DNA of 40,992 nt from JAQVUB01 sp033809415 (GCA_033809415.1 JAPXLT010000004.1:1-40992); one strand, 5' to 3'. Shown: positions 1-12,600, numbered from the stretch's first letter. The notes: generated by a model from the letters alone, not told the origin. Numbers and translations: made by a program.

Positions 1-1305
1 GGCGCCGACCATGCCTGCATGAACGGTGGCGGCAACCTCGCCAATACGCTGTACTATCCGATCGGGGTAGTGCCCAACAACGACCACAGCTACACTGAAT
101 TTCTGATGAACTCCCGCAACAATCCGCCGTCGGAGGCGGAACGCCGAGCCTTCACGGATGCTTATTTTGACCGCAACCAGGCCTGGATCAAGAAGAACAT
201 GCCGATGCTGGACCTGCGCGTCCTGCGCCGCAAATTGTTTGACAAGCGCCAGTACGGGAAAAAATACTTCCTCCTGTACCACAACCCCGCGCTGTACTCC
301 TTCCGCTGGCCGGAGGCGGAAATGTACAAGGCCGAGTGGCTGCCCTGGGATTATCCGGTCGACGACGCCGCCAACGAATATGTCGCCACCCACACCAAGG
401 AATACATTGACAAGATGCTCTTCGAGATGCGCAACGAGGCTCGCCAGGGCTATGACGGCATGAACTTCGACTGCTTCCCGCTTGGCGGCGGCTTCAACAC
501 CGTCATCGGCGCAGGGACACGGGTCAAGCCCGGAAGGGTGCCTTTCATCCACAACCTGAACATGCTGTCGATCGCGCCGCCCGGAATTAATAGTGGGCGG
601 TCGCTGTTCACCTGGCGGGACTTGTGCAAGCGCACCGCGACGATGCTGTTCATCGAGAACAAGCTGGTCTACGGGCGCCCCTGGGTGGAGCTGCACGCCA
701 CCCACGCCCAGTGCGTGCCGGTCACCGCCTTCTGCTCGACCACCATCACCTGGGAGCGCAGCAGCGCCGGCGGACTGTACCAGAACCGCTTCCCGGAGAG
801 CTACATCCTGGCCGACACCGTCGGCACCCAGTCCGGCATCGTCCCCCGGGTCATCGTCTCCACCAAGGGCGCCATCGAGGGGATCACTCCCGAGGAGGAG
901 GTTAAAACGCTGATCGCCACCTCGTTTGGCTATGCCCTGATGAACCACTGCGACCAGGGGGTCATCCGCAACCAGAAGGACTACGCCTTTGCCAGGGACA
1001 CCGTGTTCACCTTCGGGTACGGGAAACCCGAGGTCAAAATCTATCCGTTCTGGGGGAAGGCGCGCCAGCCGGTGCGCTGCCAGGCACCGGACATCCGGCT
1101 GACGTCGGTTGTCCGGCCCGATGGGCAGGCACTCGTGATGATCGGGAACCTCGGCGATGAAGTCACTGCGACTCTGGACCTGGCGGGACTGGGCTACGGA
1201 CGCCTCAAGATCACGGACCTGTATGCCGACAAGGAGCTCTCAGAACCGGTACTGCCGGTTGCCCGATATGGCTATGCCCTGCTGAAAATTGAAAAACTCC
1301 CGTAA
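1..1305 (+). CDS. Glycoside-hydrolase-like protein, C-terminal part (DUF6067-like)
   Basis: The frame is open from base 1, six codons before its first ATG at 19, so the gene is probably cut by the window edge and only the last ~434 residues are seen. The visible part reads like the second half of a TIM-barrel carbohydrate-active protein. A stretch YDGMNFDCFP (about residues 154-163) resembles the 'G-hydrophobic-DF/DC' strand end of DUF6067/GH123-type barrels. The last ~80 residues (RPDGQALVMIGNLGDE..) resemble the small beta domain that closes such proteins. No signal peptide can be judged because the N-terminus is missing. A repeat block follows the stop TAA at 1303-1305. The family assignment is by resemblance only; a general unknown GH-like barrel is the alternative. 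Confidence 0.6.
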   Translation, partial: GADHACMNGGGNLANTLYYPIGVVPNNDHSYTEFLMNSRNNPPSEAERRAFTDAYFDRNQAWIKKNMPMLDLRVLRRKLFDKRQYGKKYFLLYHNPALYSFRWPEAEMYKAEWLPWDYPVDDAANEYVATHTKEYIDKMLFEMRNEARQGYDGMNFDCFPLGGGFNTVIGAGTRVKPGRVPFIHNLNMLSIAPPGINSGRSLFTWRDLCKRTATMLFIENKLVYGRPWVELHATHAQCVPVTAFCSTTITWERSSAGGLYQNRFPESYILADTVGTQSGIVPRVIVSTKGAIEGITPEEEVKTLIATSFGYALMNHCDQGVIRNQKDYAFARDTVFTFGYGKPEVKIYPFWGKARQPVRCQAPDIRLTSVVRPDGQALVMIGNLGDEVTATLDLAGLGYGRLKITDLYADKELSEPVLPVARYGYALLKIEKLP

Positions 1306-1310
1306 ACCTA

Positions 1311-1540
1311 AAAAAACAGTTGACTTTTTCCATTGATCGGCAATCAGAATCTTTTTTTGTCCACGGAAAACACGGAAAGCTTGGCGTGGGCTAACGCCCA
1401 CAACCCATTTTTTAACAACGAACCACACGAAAAGGCACGAAAATTTTTATAGGGGTTGCTGCTTTGCCGGATGGAATGGCACGTAGAATCGCGGTTTGGT
1501 CTGTTGTTTTCTCCGATTACTTGGCGTCTTGGCGGTTCAA
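1311..1540 (+). repeat. Composite intergenic repeat, copy 1
   Basis: This fills the spacer between the first two genes (1306-1606). In order it holds block a (about 1318-1380: TTGACTTTTTCCATTGATC, then the GTCCACGGAAAACACGGAAA part), a GTGGGC..GCCCAC-like palindrome (1386-1401), block c (1408-1446: TTTTTTAACAACGAACCACA..), block d (1447-1487: GGGGTTGCTGCTTTGCCGGA..), a TTTTCTCCGA end (about 1507-1516) and a CTTGGCGTCTTGGCGG piece (1520-1535). Every block recurs elsewhere in this window. The remaining bases to 1606 show nothing recognisable. Confidence 0.85.
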
Positions 1541-1606
1541 TTGTGCGCATCGCCGTGTTTTGCATCAGTAGTGACAATGGGATTTTCATGTATTTCGTTG
1601 TAAAAA

Positions 1607-3229
1607 ATGGTAGACAATCATTACATTGAGTTTCTTCCTGCCCGGCGCATCCTTTGTGCTGAACGAGCTGAGCATGCAGAAATCCTGCTACGAGTCGGCA
1701 GCGGCCAGGCAACCACGCGATCCCGACCTGAATGCACCCTTGCCCCCGGTGGCAGCTTGCTGCTGGATTTTGGCATCGAGCTGCACGGTGGTCTACGCAT
1801 CGTCAGCGGTTCTTTCACCGGTCCAAATCCGCGCCTGAAAATAACTTTCGGGGAATCCGCCTCAGAGACTTTTTCAGAGCCGGATTACGGACACGCACTG
1901 CAACAGGGAATGATCGAGCTGCCAAGAATAGGCACAACCACTTTCGGTGAACTGGGTTTCCGCTTTGCACGAATCGAGAATCTGGAAAAAGAACGCTCGG
2001 TCGGCCTGCAAGAAGTCATGGCCGTCTTTCAGCAGCACCGTCGGCGGCGCCTAGCCGAATTTGAATGTTCAGACCCTTTGCTGAATCAAATCTGGGAAAC
2101 CTCCGTTTACACCTTGGAACTCTGCCTGCAGAATTTTGCCTGGGACGGCATCAAGCGGGATCGATTGGTGTGGATGGGAGACCTTTACCCTGAATTGTTG
2201 GTGGCCGGGTACGTGTTTGGACGACTTCCGGTCATCGAAAACAGCCTGGATTTTTTGCGTCGGGAAACACCGCTGCCGGAGATGATGAATGGAAGCTGGA
2301 CCTACTCGATCTGGTGGATACTGGGCCAGCATGCCTGGTACCGTATGCACGGCAACCGCAAATATCTCGAAGAACAACGGGAATACCTCACCGGTCTGCT
2401 GAAATTTTTCATGTCTCGTATCCAAAGTGACGGGCATGCAGAAATCTGCAATGGCTGGGCACTCTTGGACTGGGCTACCGGAACAGACTCGGAAGCTGCT
2501 CCGGCCATCCTTGCCGGCAACCACGCCCTACTCCTGATCGCCTTGCGCCGAGGCGCCGACCTCTGCAGGATTCTGGAAGAAAACGACACGGCGAAATCCT
2601 GCGAAGCAGCCGCCCGGCAAATGGCTGCCTTCCTGCCCCCGTTAACTGCAAGCACCGCTGCCAACGCCTTGCAAGTGCTTGCAGGGCTAAGAGATGCTAA
2701 GGAAGTCTACAATCAATGCTTTGCCGGCAAACTGCCGGAAGGGCTATCCACCTTCCTAGGATGTTTTGTGCTGGATGCCTGCATACTGGCCGGACAGCGC
2801 CAGCAGGCTCTGGACTGCCTACGCCAGTACTGGGGAGGCATGCTGCAACTAGGCGCTACCACTTTCTGGGAACACTTTGACATCAGCTGGATGCAGAATG
2901 CGGCGCGGATCGATGAACTGCCCGCCCCCGGCAAGCGAGATGTTCACCGCGAGTGCGGCGAAGGTTGCTTCCGCAGCTTCCGGCACAGTCTCTGTCATGG
3001 CTGGGCGGCATTGCCCGCCGTCTGGCTGCAAAGACATGTTCTCGGAATTTCGCTGCTCGATGCCGGCAGAATCTCGATTGCTCCACAGCTCTGCGATCTT
3101 TCCTGGGCACGTGGCACTGCCTACACCCCCTATGGTCCGGTGAAAATAGAAGCAAAGTCAGGACACCTCGATTATTCAGCCCCGCCCGAAATCCAGATCG
3201 TGCAACAAGATGCCGCATCTCTCTTGTGA
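1607..3229 (+). CDS. GH78 alpha-L-rhamnosidase-like protein
   Basis: This 540-residue protein fits a compact (alpha/alpha)6-barrel rhamnosidase that would release alpha-L-rhamnose from plant or microbial glycans. Residues ~45-145 form a jelly-roll-like N-terminal domain (LLLDFGIELHGG, ITFGESASE). The barrel starts near 150, with the family signature WDGIKRDRLVWMGD at 179-192. Asp180 and Asp192 match two of the acidic residues of the GH78 site. The position of the general acid Glu reads Asp185, which I believe is normal for this DGIKRDRLVW subgroup. GATTFWEHFD (416-425) supplies a further Glu422. No signal peptide is visible, so it is probably cytoplasmic, acting on imported oligosaccharides. 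The ATG at 1607 has no good ribosome site and sits on a repeat-like GTTGTAAAAAATGG sequence, so the true start is uncertain; the next Met is residue 102. Confidence 0.85.
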   Translation: MVDNHYIEFLPARRILCAERAEHAEILLRVGSGQATTRSRPECTLAPGGSLLLDFGIELHGGLRIVSGSFTGPNPRLKITFGESASETFSEPDYGHALQQGMIELPRIGTTTFGELGFRFARIENLEKERSVGLQEVMAVFQQHRRRRLAEFECSDPLLNQIWETSVYTLELCLQNFAWDGIKRDRLVWMGDLYPELLVAGYVFGRLPVIENSLDFLRRETPLPEMMNGSWTYSIWWILGQHAWYRMHGNRKYLEEQREYLTGLLKFFMSRIQSDGHAEICNGWALLDWATGTDSEAAPAILAGNHALLLIALRRGADLCRILEENDTAKSCEAAARQMAAFLPPLTASTAANALQVLAGLRDAKEVYNQCFAGKLPEGLSTFLGCFVLDACILAGQRQQALDCLRQYWGGMLQLGATTFWEHFDISWMQNAARIDELPAPGKRDVHRECGEGCFRSFRHSLCHGWAALPAVWLQRHVLGISLLDAGRISIAPQLCDLSWARGTAYTPYGPVKIEAKSGHLDYSAPPEIQIVQQDAASLL

Positions 3230-3254
3230 AAAATCGCGGGTTGTTCACTAAAAA

Positions 3255-3605
3255 TACCCTAAAAAAAGCAGTTGATTTTTTCCATTGATCGGCAATCAGA
3301 ATTTTTTTGTCCACGGAAAGCACGGAAAGCTCGGAAAATTTGTAGAAGTGTTGCTTCGACGGCTGGGATGGCATGCGGTTTAGAAAGTAGCGCAACCGTC
3401 CCGGTTATGATTGATGCTTGCTCTCCCATGTTCGAATGTTCCCATGTGCAAGAGGCAGGATGCAGATCGGTAGGATCAGTCGGAGAAACCAATAGGTCAG
3501 ATCACAAATTCGCGTGCAATCCCATCCGTCAAAACAGCAACCCCTAAAAAAATTTTCGTGCCTTTTCGTGTCTTTTCGTTGTTAAAAAATAGGTTGTGGG
3601 CGTCA
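3255..3605. repeat. Composite intergenic repeat, copy 2
   Basis: This lies between convergent genes (GH78-like ending at 3229, giant gene ending at 3614). Block a is at about 3269-3335 in the same orientation as copy 1 and is followed by a decayed block d (3350-3374). From about 3455 the order reverses: a remnant of the 9-bp array (GGATCAGTCGGAGAAA), then reversed block d (CCATCCGTCAAAACAGCAAC, 3523-3542), reversed block c (3551-3591, ending TTGTTAAAAAATAGG) and half of the GTGGGCGTCAG palindrome (3597-3607). Bases ~3380-3454 show no recognisable feature. Confidence 0.8.
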
Positions 3606-3613
3606 GTGCCTCT

Positions 3614-6600
3614 TCACTGCCAGAACCAGGCCGCGCTGCCTGCCGGCAGCTTCGCTCCTGGCGGGATCAGGACGAAAGTGCGTCCATCCCAAGTCCAGAC
3701 TTGCATGCCTTCAGGCACGACATAGTCTTCTGCGGGCGGACCAGCCATAATCCAGGCATTGTCACTAGCTGGCGGCGTCCAGTCCGGCTGGTCAAGGCGC
3801 TTTAGGCCATGCAGGACAACGGGATCGTCGTCGTTGTTGAAGACCCAGAAAGATTCGCCGTAGTCGGGACGCTCCCGCTGGATTTGCATCGTCGAGTCCT
3901 TGAACACTATCATGTCCAAGTTCGCCCAGGCAGCGAGTGACTCGGCGGTCAGGCTATCGAGACTCATAACCATCATGCTCCAGCCGCCAGGGATGACTTG
4001 GACATTATGCCGGATTTCGGCGTTGACATCAGCGGCAAAATTGAATTCATAGTCGCCATCGTCATTGCCGGTGATAGTGCTTTCAAGGATAGCGACAGGC
4101 CAGTTCCCTGGTTCAGGCTCCTTGAATGCCGCCTGCTGAACCGTCACCGTTATCTTCCCCTGGTCAGCAGGGGTTAATTGAGCCGTAAAATCCAACAGCG
4201 TGATGGTTGCAGCTGTTGTGCCGTCGTATTCCTTGTCGTCCGCCGTGAAGCCGACAGTGACAGCCTTAGGCCAGATGTCGGCCAGGGCGGTCGCCATACG
4301 GAGCAGGTACAAGTCCGCGTCAGCGCCGGTCAGCTTCGCGCCGGTCAAGGTCACTGGCTTGTGCTGTCCCTGGTGCGGCGTGGCAAAGGCATACGCGCCA
4401 TTCGCGTCGGTAACTTCCACCTCATGTCCCGCCACCTGCCCTTGACAGACCAATTCGCCGCTGCGTGCGGCGACCGTGGTGCCGTCATAGACCCGGCTGG
4501 CGGCTGTGAACTTCACGTCATAGTATTTCCGGTAGGACACCAGGTCAACCCAGCCGCAATTCTGGCCGTCTGGAGCAACATGCCCCCGAGAATACGTCCA
4601 GGTCAGAACCTGGTCGCCAATGCCAGTGATCGGCATTTCCACGACAGCCCAATCGTCGCCCACGCCGCTGATGCTCTGTTGCACGATGCCGTTGACCGCA
4701 AAGGCGAGCGCATCGCTGCCAGCGGCTGATGACACCTTCCAGCTGAAGCTCAGGACGCCCGGACCAGGCACGACCAGGCTCAAAACGCTGGTTTCACCAT
4801 TGCCGACCGCGCCCGAACGCACGGACTGGCGCGGCTCGGTGTCCGGCGCATCCGCGCTGACGTATTCATCCACTGTCCAATAGGCGTCTCCCGCGCTGTC
4901 AAAGCCTGTCCAGCCGCTGTTGGCCGCCTGGGCCAGGGCCAGCTTCTCGGCCTGGGTGAGCGGATACAGCATCTCCCAGGTGGCGCTACACGTGCCGGCA
5001 CCAGGCAGGCCGGAGGCCGCCTTCTTCAACACACTCAGGTCAAGCCGCAGCAGATGCGTCCCGGAAACCCTCGAGCAGTCACCCAAGCCCCCGAGCCGAT
5101 ATTCGCGGTCACTGCCCGGTACAGGAGTGATGACCAGGCCGGACAAGTCCACGCCCTCGGCACTGCCGTTGACCGTCAGAGCCAGCCCGGCAAGGATTTG
5201 CTCGGCATTTAGGAGCGGTGCGCTGAACAGCAGACGGGGCGCATCCGGCAAATCGGCGAACTGCGCCGACAGCGGAATCGTATCGAGGAAGATATTCAGG
5301 CTGTCGTCCGTGCTGTTGCCGGCGGCGTCCGTCATCCGCACGGTCAAGGTAATCGCGCCATCGACCGGCAAGGTGACCGGAATGTTCATCGCCGTCTCGC
5401 CGACGGCGAATTGCCGACTGCTCAGCAGGGCACCGGTATTGGCACCGGTCATCCGGTAGAGGATTTCCACCTTCAGACCACCTTCGGGCAGGATACCCGC
5501 AACGGTCTTGTTGCGCCCCCAGGTCACGCCGTCGTCATCTGAAACGCCATCGTCGCCTTCGATGTGCAATCCGGCAATGTGTCCAGGCGGGGTAGCGTCA
5601 ACCGTCCAGGTGATTTCCCTGGTAGCGTTGCTGGCATTGCCGCCCTGGTCGACGATTCCGGAAGCGGCGGCATCAAAGCGCAGCCGGTAGACGCCGTCGC
5701 CCCGGGTGTAGGCGTCGATCCCGGTGAAGCTGAATTGGCCGGGCAGTTTGCCGGCGCTGGTGACGACGTCCTCGCCAAGCAGGATGGCCTGACCGTCACG
5801 GGTGAGGGTCAGCCCATTCCTGTTCACGCTGGCCGCCTGGACCGCGCCGTTGAAGTCGATGTCCACCCGGTATTCGCCTTCCCGCATGCCGTCGGCGACG
5901 ACCTTCTCCATGCGAGCGATGCTGACACCACCATATGCGGCCGTGCTCTTCACCCACATCGCCTGCCTGCCGACCTGCCCAGCCGCGCCATCCCGGTTGG
6001 TAATGCCGGCGGTCTGGACGGTCAGGACGTAGAATCCGTCGTCCATGGTCAACGCACCCAGGTTGCCGATGCGGTACTGGTAAATCTTATTGTCGTCGTC
6101 CTCGGTCACGACCGCGAAGGTCAAATTTTCCAGATCCTGCTGGCTGACCAGCTGCCCCTGCCGACGCAGAGTCATGTCCGCCGCAGTAAACGTATTGAAG
6201 CGGATGCCGTCGCTGAAGAACACATCGATATGCGGCAGGGCAGTCGGCACGATATAGCTGTCAATGCCACCGAAGCCGACGACCTCGAGGGTGACATCGG
6301 CCTTTTTCCGCAATGTGACGACGTATTCCTGCGCGTCAGCGTTCGGGAAATAGTCAAACAGATGCAGATGCGTCTCGTAAACCGGATCATGACCTTCCCG
6401 CAGGGTTCGGTCCGTCAGCCAGCAGTTGCGGAACGGGAGGTTCTCGGTGCCGCGGGCGGTGCTGACGATCTCATAGCCGGCGAGAACCTGTTGCGGAATG
6501 TTGACGTAGAACCAGGTGCTGCCGCTACTGGGCGTGACCGTGAACGAATACGTTGGCGGATCGGTCGCGAAAACCTGACCGCTAACGGTGCAGGCGTCAT

Positions 6601-9600
6601 ACACAGCAACGGGCATAGGCTCGGTACCGTTGGCGAAATTCCTGCTTATCCAGAGGGTGTCTGGCGTATCATTCGGGTCGAAGATATCGTTGACGAGGAA
6701 GGCGGTGTTGCCCTCGAGGTCCTGCCCGGAGCGGTGCAGCTCATGGATATCGACGCTGTCAATCAGGCAGATGTCCGAGTTGCCGTTGCTGGTCAGGTGC
6801 GTGTAGGTGGCGCTCATGCCGACGAAGTGCCCTTGCAGCGATGCGGTCATCCACCATTGCGCCAGACCATGCCCGCCGGCCTTGATGGTACCCAGGTTGA
6901 CCTGCCCCAGCGGCGCGGAATTCGGCTGCCCATCGAGCATTGACTCATTCAGCTCGTAGTCCCACAGGGCGAAGTCGATCAGCAGACCCTTGTCATTGCC
7001 GGTGATTTCAGGCTGGCCGGAGTCGATGCGGAAATTCTTGGCGTCGCCATAGCCGGGGTTGTAGACCAGGACGGACAGCTCAGCCGGGTAGGACGGCTCG
7101 ACGGCCTCGGTCAGGGGATCGTCGCCCAGGATGTCGCGTTGCAGGAAGTAGTGCATCTGCAGGCGCGGCCCAGGGAACACCTCGAGGGGTACGGCGGTCA
7201 GGTTGATCGTCGCCGTCTCGCCCGAGAAGGGGTTGGTGTAGGACAGGATGCCGCCGAAGAAATACGTCTTGCTCGTCACCGGCGCAGCGGCGTTTTCAGG
7301 GATGAACCGCACCGTTGCGCTGCCGGTCTTCTTGGAGCCGAGGACGCCGGTGCCGTCGATCGCCGTCAACTCAACGAACCGCTCCGGCAGCTCGCCGATG
7401 TCAAATAGGTCGGTGCAGTCCTTGCCAAAGGCATCGGTCACCACCAGTTGCAGGCGGACATTCGTCATGTCCTTGTTTTCATGGCCGTTGAACAGCGTCA
7501 GCGTGCCCTCGAAAGCCTCCCGGGTCAAAGACACCGTCTGCGAAATCTTGAGAGTCACCTGGGCGCAGACGGAGCTGGTGCCCTTGAGTTCCGTTTCCAT
7601 GTACTTGGTAACCTTGAGGTACAGGTCCTCGACCGATTCATAGCCCAATATCCTGGCCTCTTCCTCGCAGCGAGCCATTTCCCGGGAAAGGTCGTACAGG
7701 CGCTTCAGGCTGAGGTAGTCAGCCGGGTTCGCACCGTCCGGGCAGTCCGGGAAATCGTCCATGCCGCAGGTTCTCCAGTAGGCCACGGAGCGGTTCCAGC
7801 GCGCCACGAAGGCATCCAGGTCGGTCGGCTCGATGCCTTCCGGCAGCACGGTCAGCAGCGTGGCCTTCTGTGCATCGCTGACCTGGGCGGCGATGCCGTT
7901 GGGCAATCCCAAGGGCATGAAGGCGTTGAAGAACGTCGTGGTGGCTTTCGGGTCGGCATCACCCCAGCAAGGTGCCCCGTAGATTTCCCGGAAATACGCC
8001 ACGTGCTGCTCAGCCAAGTCAACGACAATATCGAGCTTTTCCTGGGAATCTTTCAGCCATTGCGGCTTGTGGATATTCTCGTCAGAACGGACGCCTATAT
8101 TGAATGCGACGTCGCAGGCGGTGAATAGACCGAGCAAGCAAGAGGCTACGGTACCGCCAGGATGGAAACATCCGGCCGCGTTGAAGACGCAGTTGAGACT
8201 GGAGGTGCCCCAAGAATAGAAGGTGCCGCTTGCGGCGGCGCCTCTCAACCCCGACATGCAGTCAGCGATACCGAAGGCGCAGCCGAAGCCCGGGATAAAG
8301 CCAATGGCGCATTTAGTCATAGCGATGATCACGCCATTGGTGCAGGGTTCGCAATCGCCGTCAATGATGACCCTTTCCGTTCCGCCCGGCGGCTCCATGA
8401 CATATGCCAACGTGCCGGGACCGCTACCGCCCGCAGGGCCGCCCAAGTCGCCAAGGAGGAAGCGGCCGTAGCCGCCGCCCCCGCCTGGACCGCATTCCGA
8501 GCCATCGACAGAGAAGACCTTACCGACCCGGTGCCACTTGCGGTCAAAGCCGCATTCCCAGGACCAGAGGGTCAGGGAATAACCCAGGCAGTCGTCGCTC
8601 GAGCGGGTCGGCGTCGCTCCGGTGGCTACCACCGGGATGGTGATCGCCTGCTGCGGCAGCAGGCTGTATGTCCCCTTGGGGTAATTGAAGGCGATGGCGC
8701 ATTGCGGGCTGTTGAACACCTCCGGCAGCGTGAACTCGACATCATCGGCGCGGATCAGGCCCTTGTTGATGAGGATCACGCTGAACATGTACGTCTCCCC
8801 TGGTCGCAGGAACGGCATCTTGTTCGGCATGATCGTCTCGACAACCGGCATCGGGACATGCGTCTCGTAGTTGACGATCAGTTCGACTTCATAGCGGTCT
8901 TCGACCTTGACACGTACCACGTTCCAGGAATAGGTGATGGCCTGGTAGTCCAGGAACGCCACCAGGGTGGTTTCCCGGCCCGGCTGGATCTCGACGTTAT
9001 TCGTGTATTCGGCATGCTTCTCCTTGCTGACTGTGACCTTGCAGAGGCCGACCGGCAGTCCTTCCAGGGTGACCTTGCCATTGGCCAGGGTGACACCGCG
9101 GGCCAGCTCCTCGTTGGTATAGGGGTTGCGCACCACCACCAAAGCGCCCTCGAGATGCGGTGCATGGGCTTCATAATACGTATAGTTGTCAATGGCGTCC
9201 ACAGTCAGGCAACCGGTACCCTCGGCTACCGCTGTCGCCCGGAACGGCAGCGTCACGCCGACAACGGCGTTAGGCGCATTGACCGCCAGCGCACCGCTCA
9301 GCGGGGCATTCAGCGGCGTGTTGGCGTCCGCAGTCAAGGTGAGCAGGAACGACGTTGACTGGCCCGGCTGGATGCTAGCCAGGGTATCGCCGCCGACCAG
9401 CTTCATCCAAGTCAGATCGGGGATGGAAACCGTGACCGGTCCGGTCTCGTCCGCCCCCTCGTTGGTGATGACGACTTCGATGTTGCGGGGCGTCCCGCAG
9501 TTGTTCTGTGGGTCAAGTTGCATGGTCACATCCAGCGCGGTCGGTGCCAGTGCCAGCTGGGCGTAGCGCGGCTTGGCGTGGAAGTAGGCAGGGATGTCAA

Positions 9601-12600
9601 GCGCGACACCTTCGTCCGTAGTAACCTTGACGGTGAAGTACTGGTAGTTTCTGCCCTGGGTCGGCGCCGTTCCCTTGACCGTGAACATGACCGTGCGCGT
9701 GGCGTTGCCAGGCAGTTCATCTAGGATCAGGTCGGTTCCGGCGTCGTTCCAAGCCACCACGCAATTGGCCGGCGCGTTCACGAGCCGGGCGCACAGATTG
9801 GACAGCGGTGCGGGACTGCGATTGCTCAGCTGCAGCGAGCAGACATTGACGTCGTTCATGGTGACGCCCCACTGGACATACTTGGTAGAGCTGTTCTGAC
9901 CGCAGACGCTCTTGACAAAGCGCATCCCGAGAATGTCGAATTCATCCTGCGCAGTCGTGCTTCCTAGGCCGGGGTAACACGCACCGACCACGACGTGGCC
10001 GGCTTCGCCCGGCAATGGCGTGAAGTCAAGCGCGAAACGACCGTCAGCATCGCTGGTCACCGGCAGAATCCGCGGGACGCCGTTGACGATGACGTACACG
10101 TCCGCGCCGACCTTGCCGACCGGCTCGTCCGAGTCGAGCCGCAAGGTGCGGCCAGCCAATGCCACCGGCTGTCCCATCAGGGACGTGACCTGGGTCGGGT
10201 CAGCCAGCTCGACCGTCGCCCGGTATGACGCCTCGACGGTGAATTTTCCCGACCAGGTGGTGTTGTTGAGCTGGCTGACTTCACGCAGGGTGCTATGCGG
10301 ATTGACGACGACGGCAAAGCACCAGTTGGCACCGGGCACCATCTCAAGCGGAACGTTGAGGCGCAGAATAGCGCTCTGACCGACCTCGAGCCCGCCGACG
10401 TAGTTCGTCTCGAGGATCCGATTCTGGTCGTTGAGAATGTCATTGGCGCTGGCATGGACGGCGAGGGGGATGTTGCCGGCCATGGGCATCCGACCCTGGT
10501 TCTTCAAGGTCACCTCGAGTTCATGGACCTCGCCGGCGGACAGCGGCGCAGCCGGCGTGGCAACCGAGGTGACGACGTAATCTGGGAAGCTGAGGTCGCT
10601 GACCACAACCCAGCAGGTGCCGGGCGCGTACTTGATTTCTGGTTCATCCAGCGGCGCGGCGTCAGTGTCGGCATATACGGAGATGAGCTGGTTGCCGTCC
10701 TCCTCGCCGTCATCCAGGGTGGCGATGTCCAGGGTCACCTCGAGTTCGCCTTCTGGTATCACGACTTCGATCACGGGCAGGCCGTTCTGACGAAACTCGA
10801 ATTCGCTGTCGTCCGGCTCGCCGTCCACGAGCGCCGACAGCGCCACGGTGATGGACGGAAGGCCAACGGCGCTATGGTCGTTGCGGCGAACGGTCAAGGC
10901 GTTAGGATACAGCTTCTCGCTGTCCGGGGGCAAGGGTTCCTGCATGGTCGTGGGGTTGACCGTCACCTGCAAGGCCGGACCATCATTGTCGTAGACGGCC
11001 AGTTCGGCGAAGATTTCCGCGCCTGAACTCGGGGTGCCGTCGCAATTGCAGCTCGAGGGGACGGATACCCGACCGTTCAGGCGGATCATGCGACCGCGGC
11101 CCAGCACGGTCGCACCGTCATCCGCCAGGATCTCCGTGATTTCACGCAAGCTGTTGTCAACCACACCGACCGTGAACTGGACGCTTTCGCGCTCGGGCGG
11201 GATGGTGATCGACTTCGGGAAGATGAGTGCGTCGGCCTCGCTGGCGGTGAAGGCGACGGTGATGCTTTCGCGGCGGTCAATCTCTCCGCCGGGGACGCGT
11301 GGCAGGCGGCGCAGCGTCGCCACCGTCGCCAATGGTCCGGCGTTTTCCGAGACCTCGCCCGGCGAGAAGCTCAATTCCAGGTCCGGGATGTACTTGCGGT
11401 ATTTGCCTGTGAAGTTATGGCGTTGGTTGGGCTTAACTGTGACAGTCGCACTTTCGCCTTGATCCACGATCAGGACGTCCGGGCGGTGCCAGGTCTCGAA
11501 GCCGAATTCATCCACAACCGGCGAGAATTCAATTTCATACTCGCCCTGTTCGAGGACGACAGAGGCGCCATTGTCCAGCCATTCCCCGCCGCCGGGGTAG
11601 TCCTTGACGCGCCATTTGGCGCCGAGGTTGCTGGGGTTAAGCCAGCCGACCAGGGTGCCGGTGGTAATCTTGCTGTACTGGAAATCCCAAACCAGTTCCC
11701 GCTGCGGCGGCACCGTGCGGGTCTGGTCGTGCTCGGACGGCAGATTCCAGCCATACTGCCCATAGAACTGCAAGAGGCAGTCTCTGCCAGTGTCGTCCTC
11801 GACGTCGAAGACAACCGTCCGACCACTGACCAGCCAGCCTGTCCAAGGAAGTTTCCAGAGCATATTCGGGGGTTGTTCGCTGGGAGTGCTGGAGGTCAGG
11901 TTGACGGTGATGCTCGAAGTGCGCACGAATTCAGCCATGTATGTTTTCTCGCCCTCGGTCACCTGCAAGTTGCGCACGGCTGAGGTTGACCCGTCGCTCC
12001 AGCGCACAAAACGGGCATTCGGCTTGGGCGTTGCCGTGATCTCGATCCACTTGCCGACATGGAAATCCGATCCGGACTGGGCGGGTTCGCCCTCGTAGAA
12101 CATGGCAACCGTGCCCCAGTCCTCCAGACCAAGCTTGACGTTGCAATTGATCGTAGCGCACTGCGCAAACACAGCCGTGAAGGTGCGGGAATTGTCAATC
12201 GTCATGTTTGTGACAACGGGATTTTTGGAGCCGTCCCAAGCCCAGCGCACAAAATCGCAGCCGGCGTTGGCAATGGCCTCGTAGGAAATTTTGGTGCCTG
12301 CGTCAACCGAGGCTGAATAGGCACCGGTATTGGGGTCGAAGATGAAGTTGGCGCCGCCATTATCCGTGATGGCGACCGTGCCGAGCTGCTGCTGTTCCGG
12401 CTGCACGACGACGTTGCAGATACGCACGAACATGGCCTGCAAGCTGATGCGGTTGCCAACGATGTCGCCTGCATCGAGGACGCGGGCGGCCGTCGCGTCC
12501 GGGGCGTCAAGCCAGCGGACGAACCGGTAGCCGTTGTAGGGAATTGCAGTGACCGTCAGCGGGAATTCCGAATGCAGCTTCTGGCCGGTGCCGGTGAAGG

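Noticed and set aside
3259..3547. Small frames with KARKARKICRS or FRAFRAFRGQK type sequence
   Set aside because: These are recurrent false translations of the GTCCACGGAAAACACGGAAA repeat blocks. The same words appear at 1240-1428, 21458-22477, 35155-35433 and elsewhere.
5564..6943. Long plus-strand open frame (459 codons) inside the giant gene region
   Set aside because: It is antisense to a continuous 4620-codon frame with clear domains; its residue pattern shows no known fold. High GC makes long shadow frames common here, as with 8162-9358 and 14450-16216.
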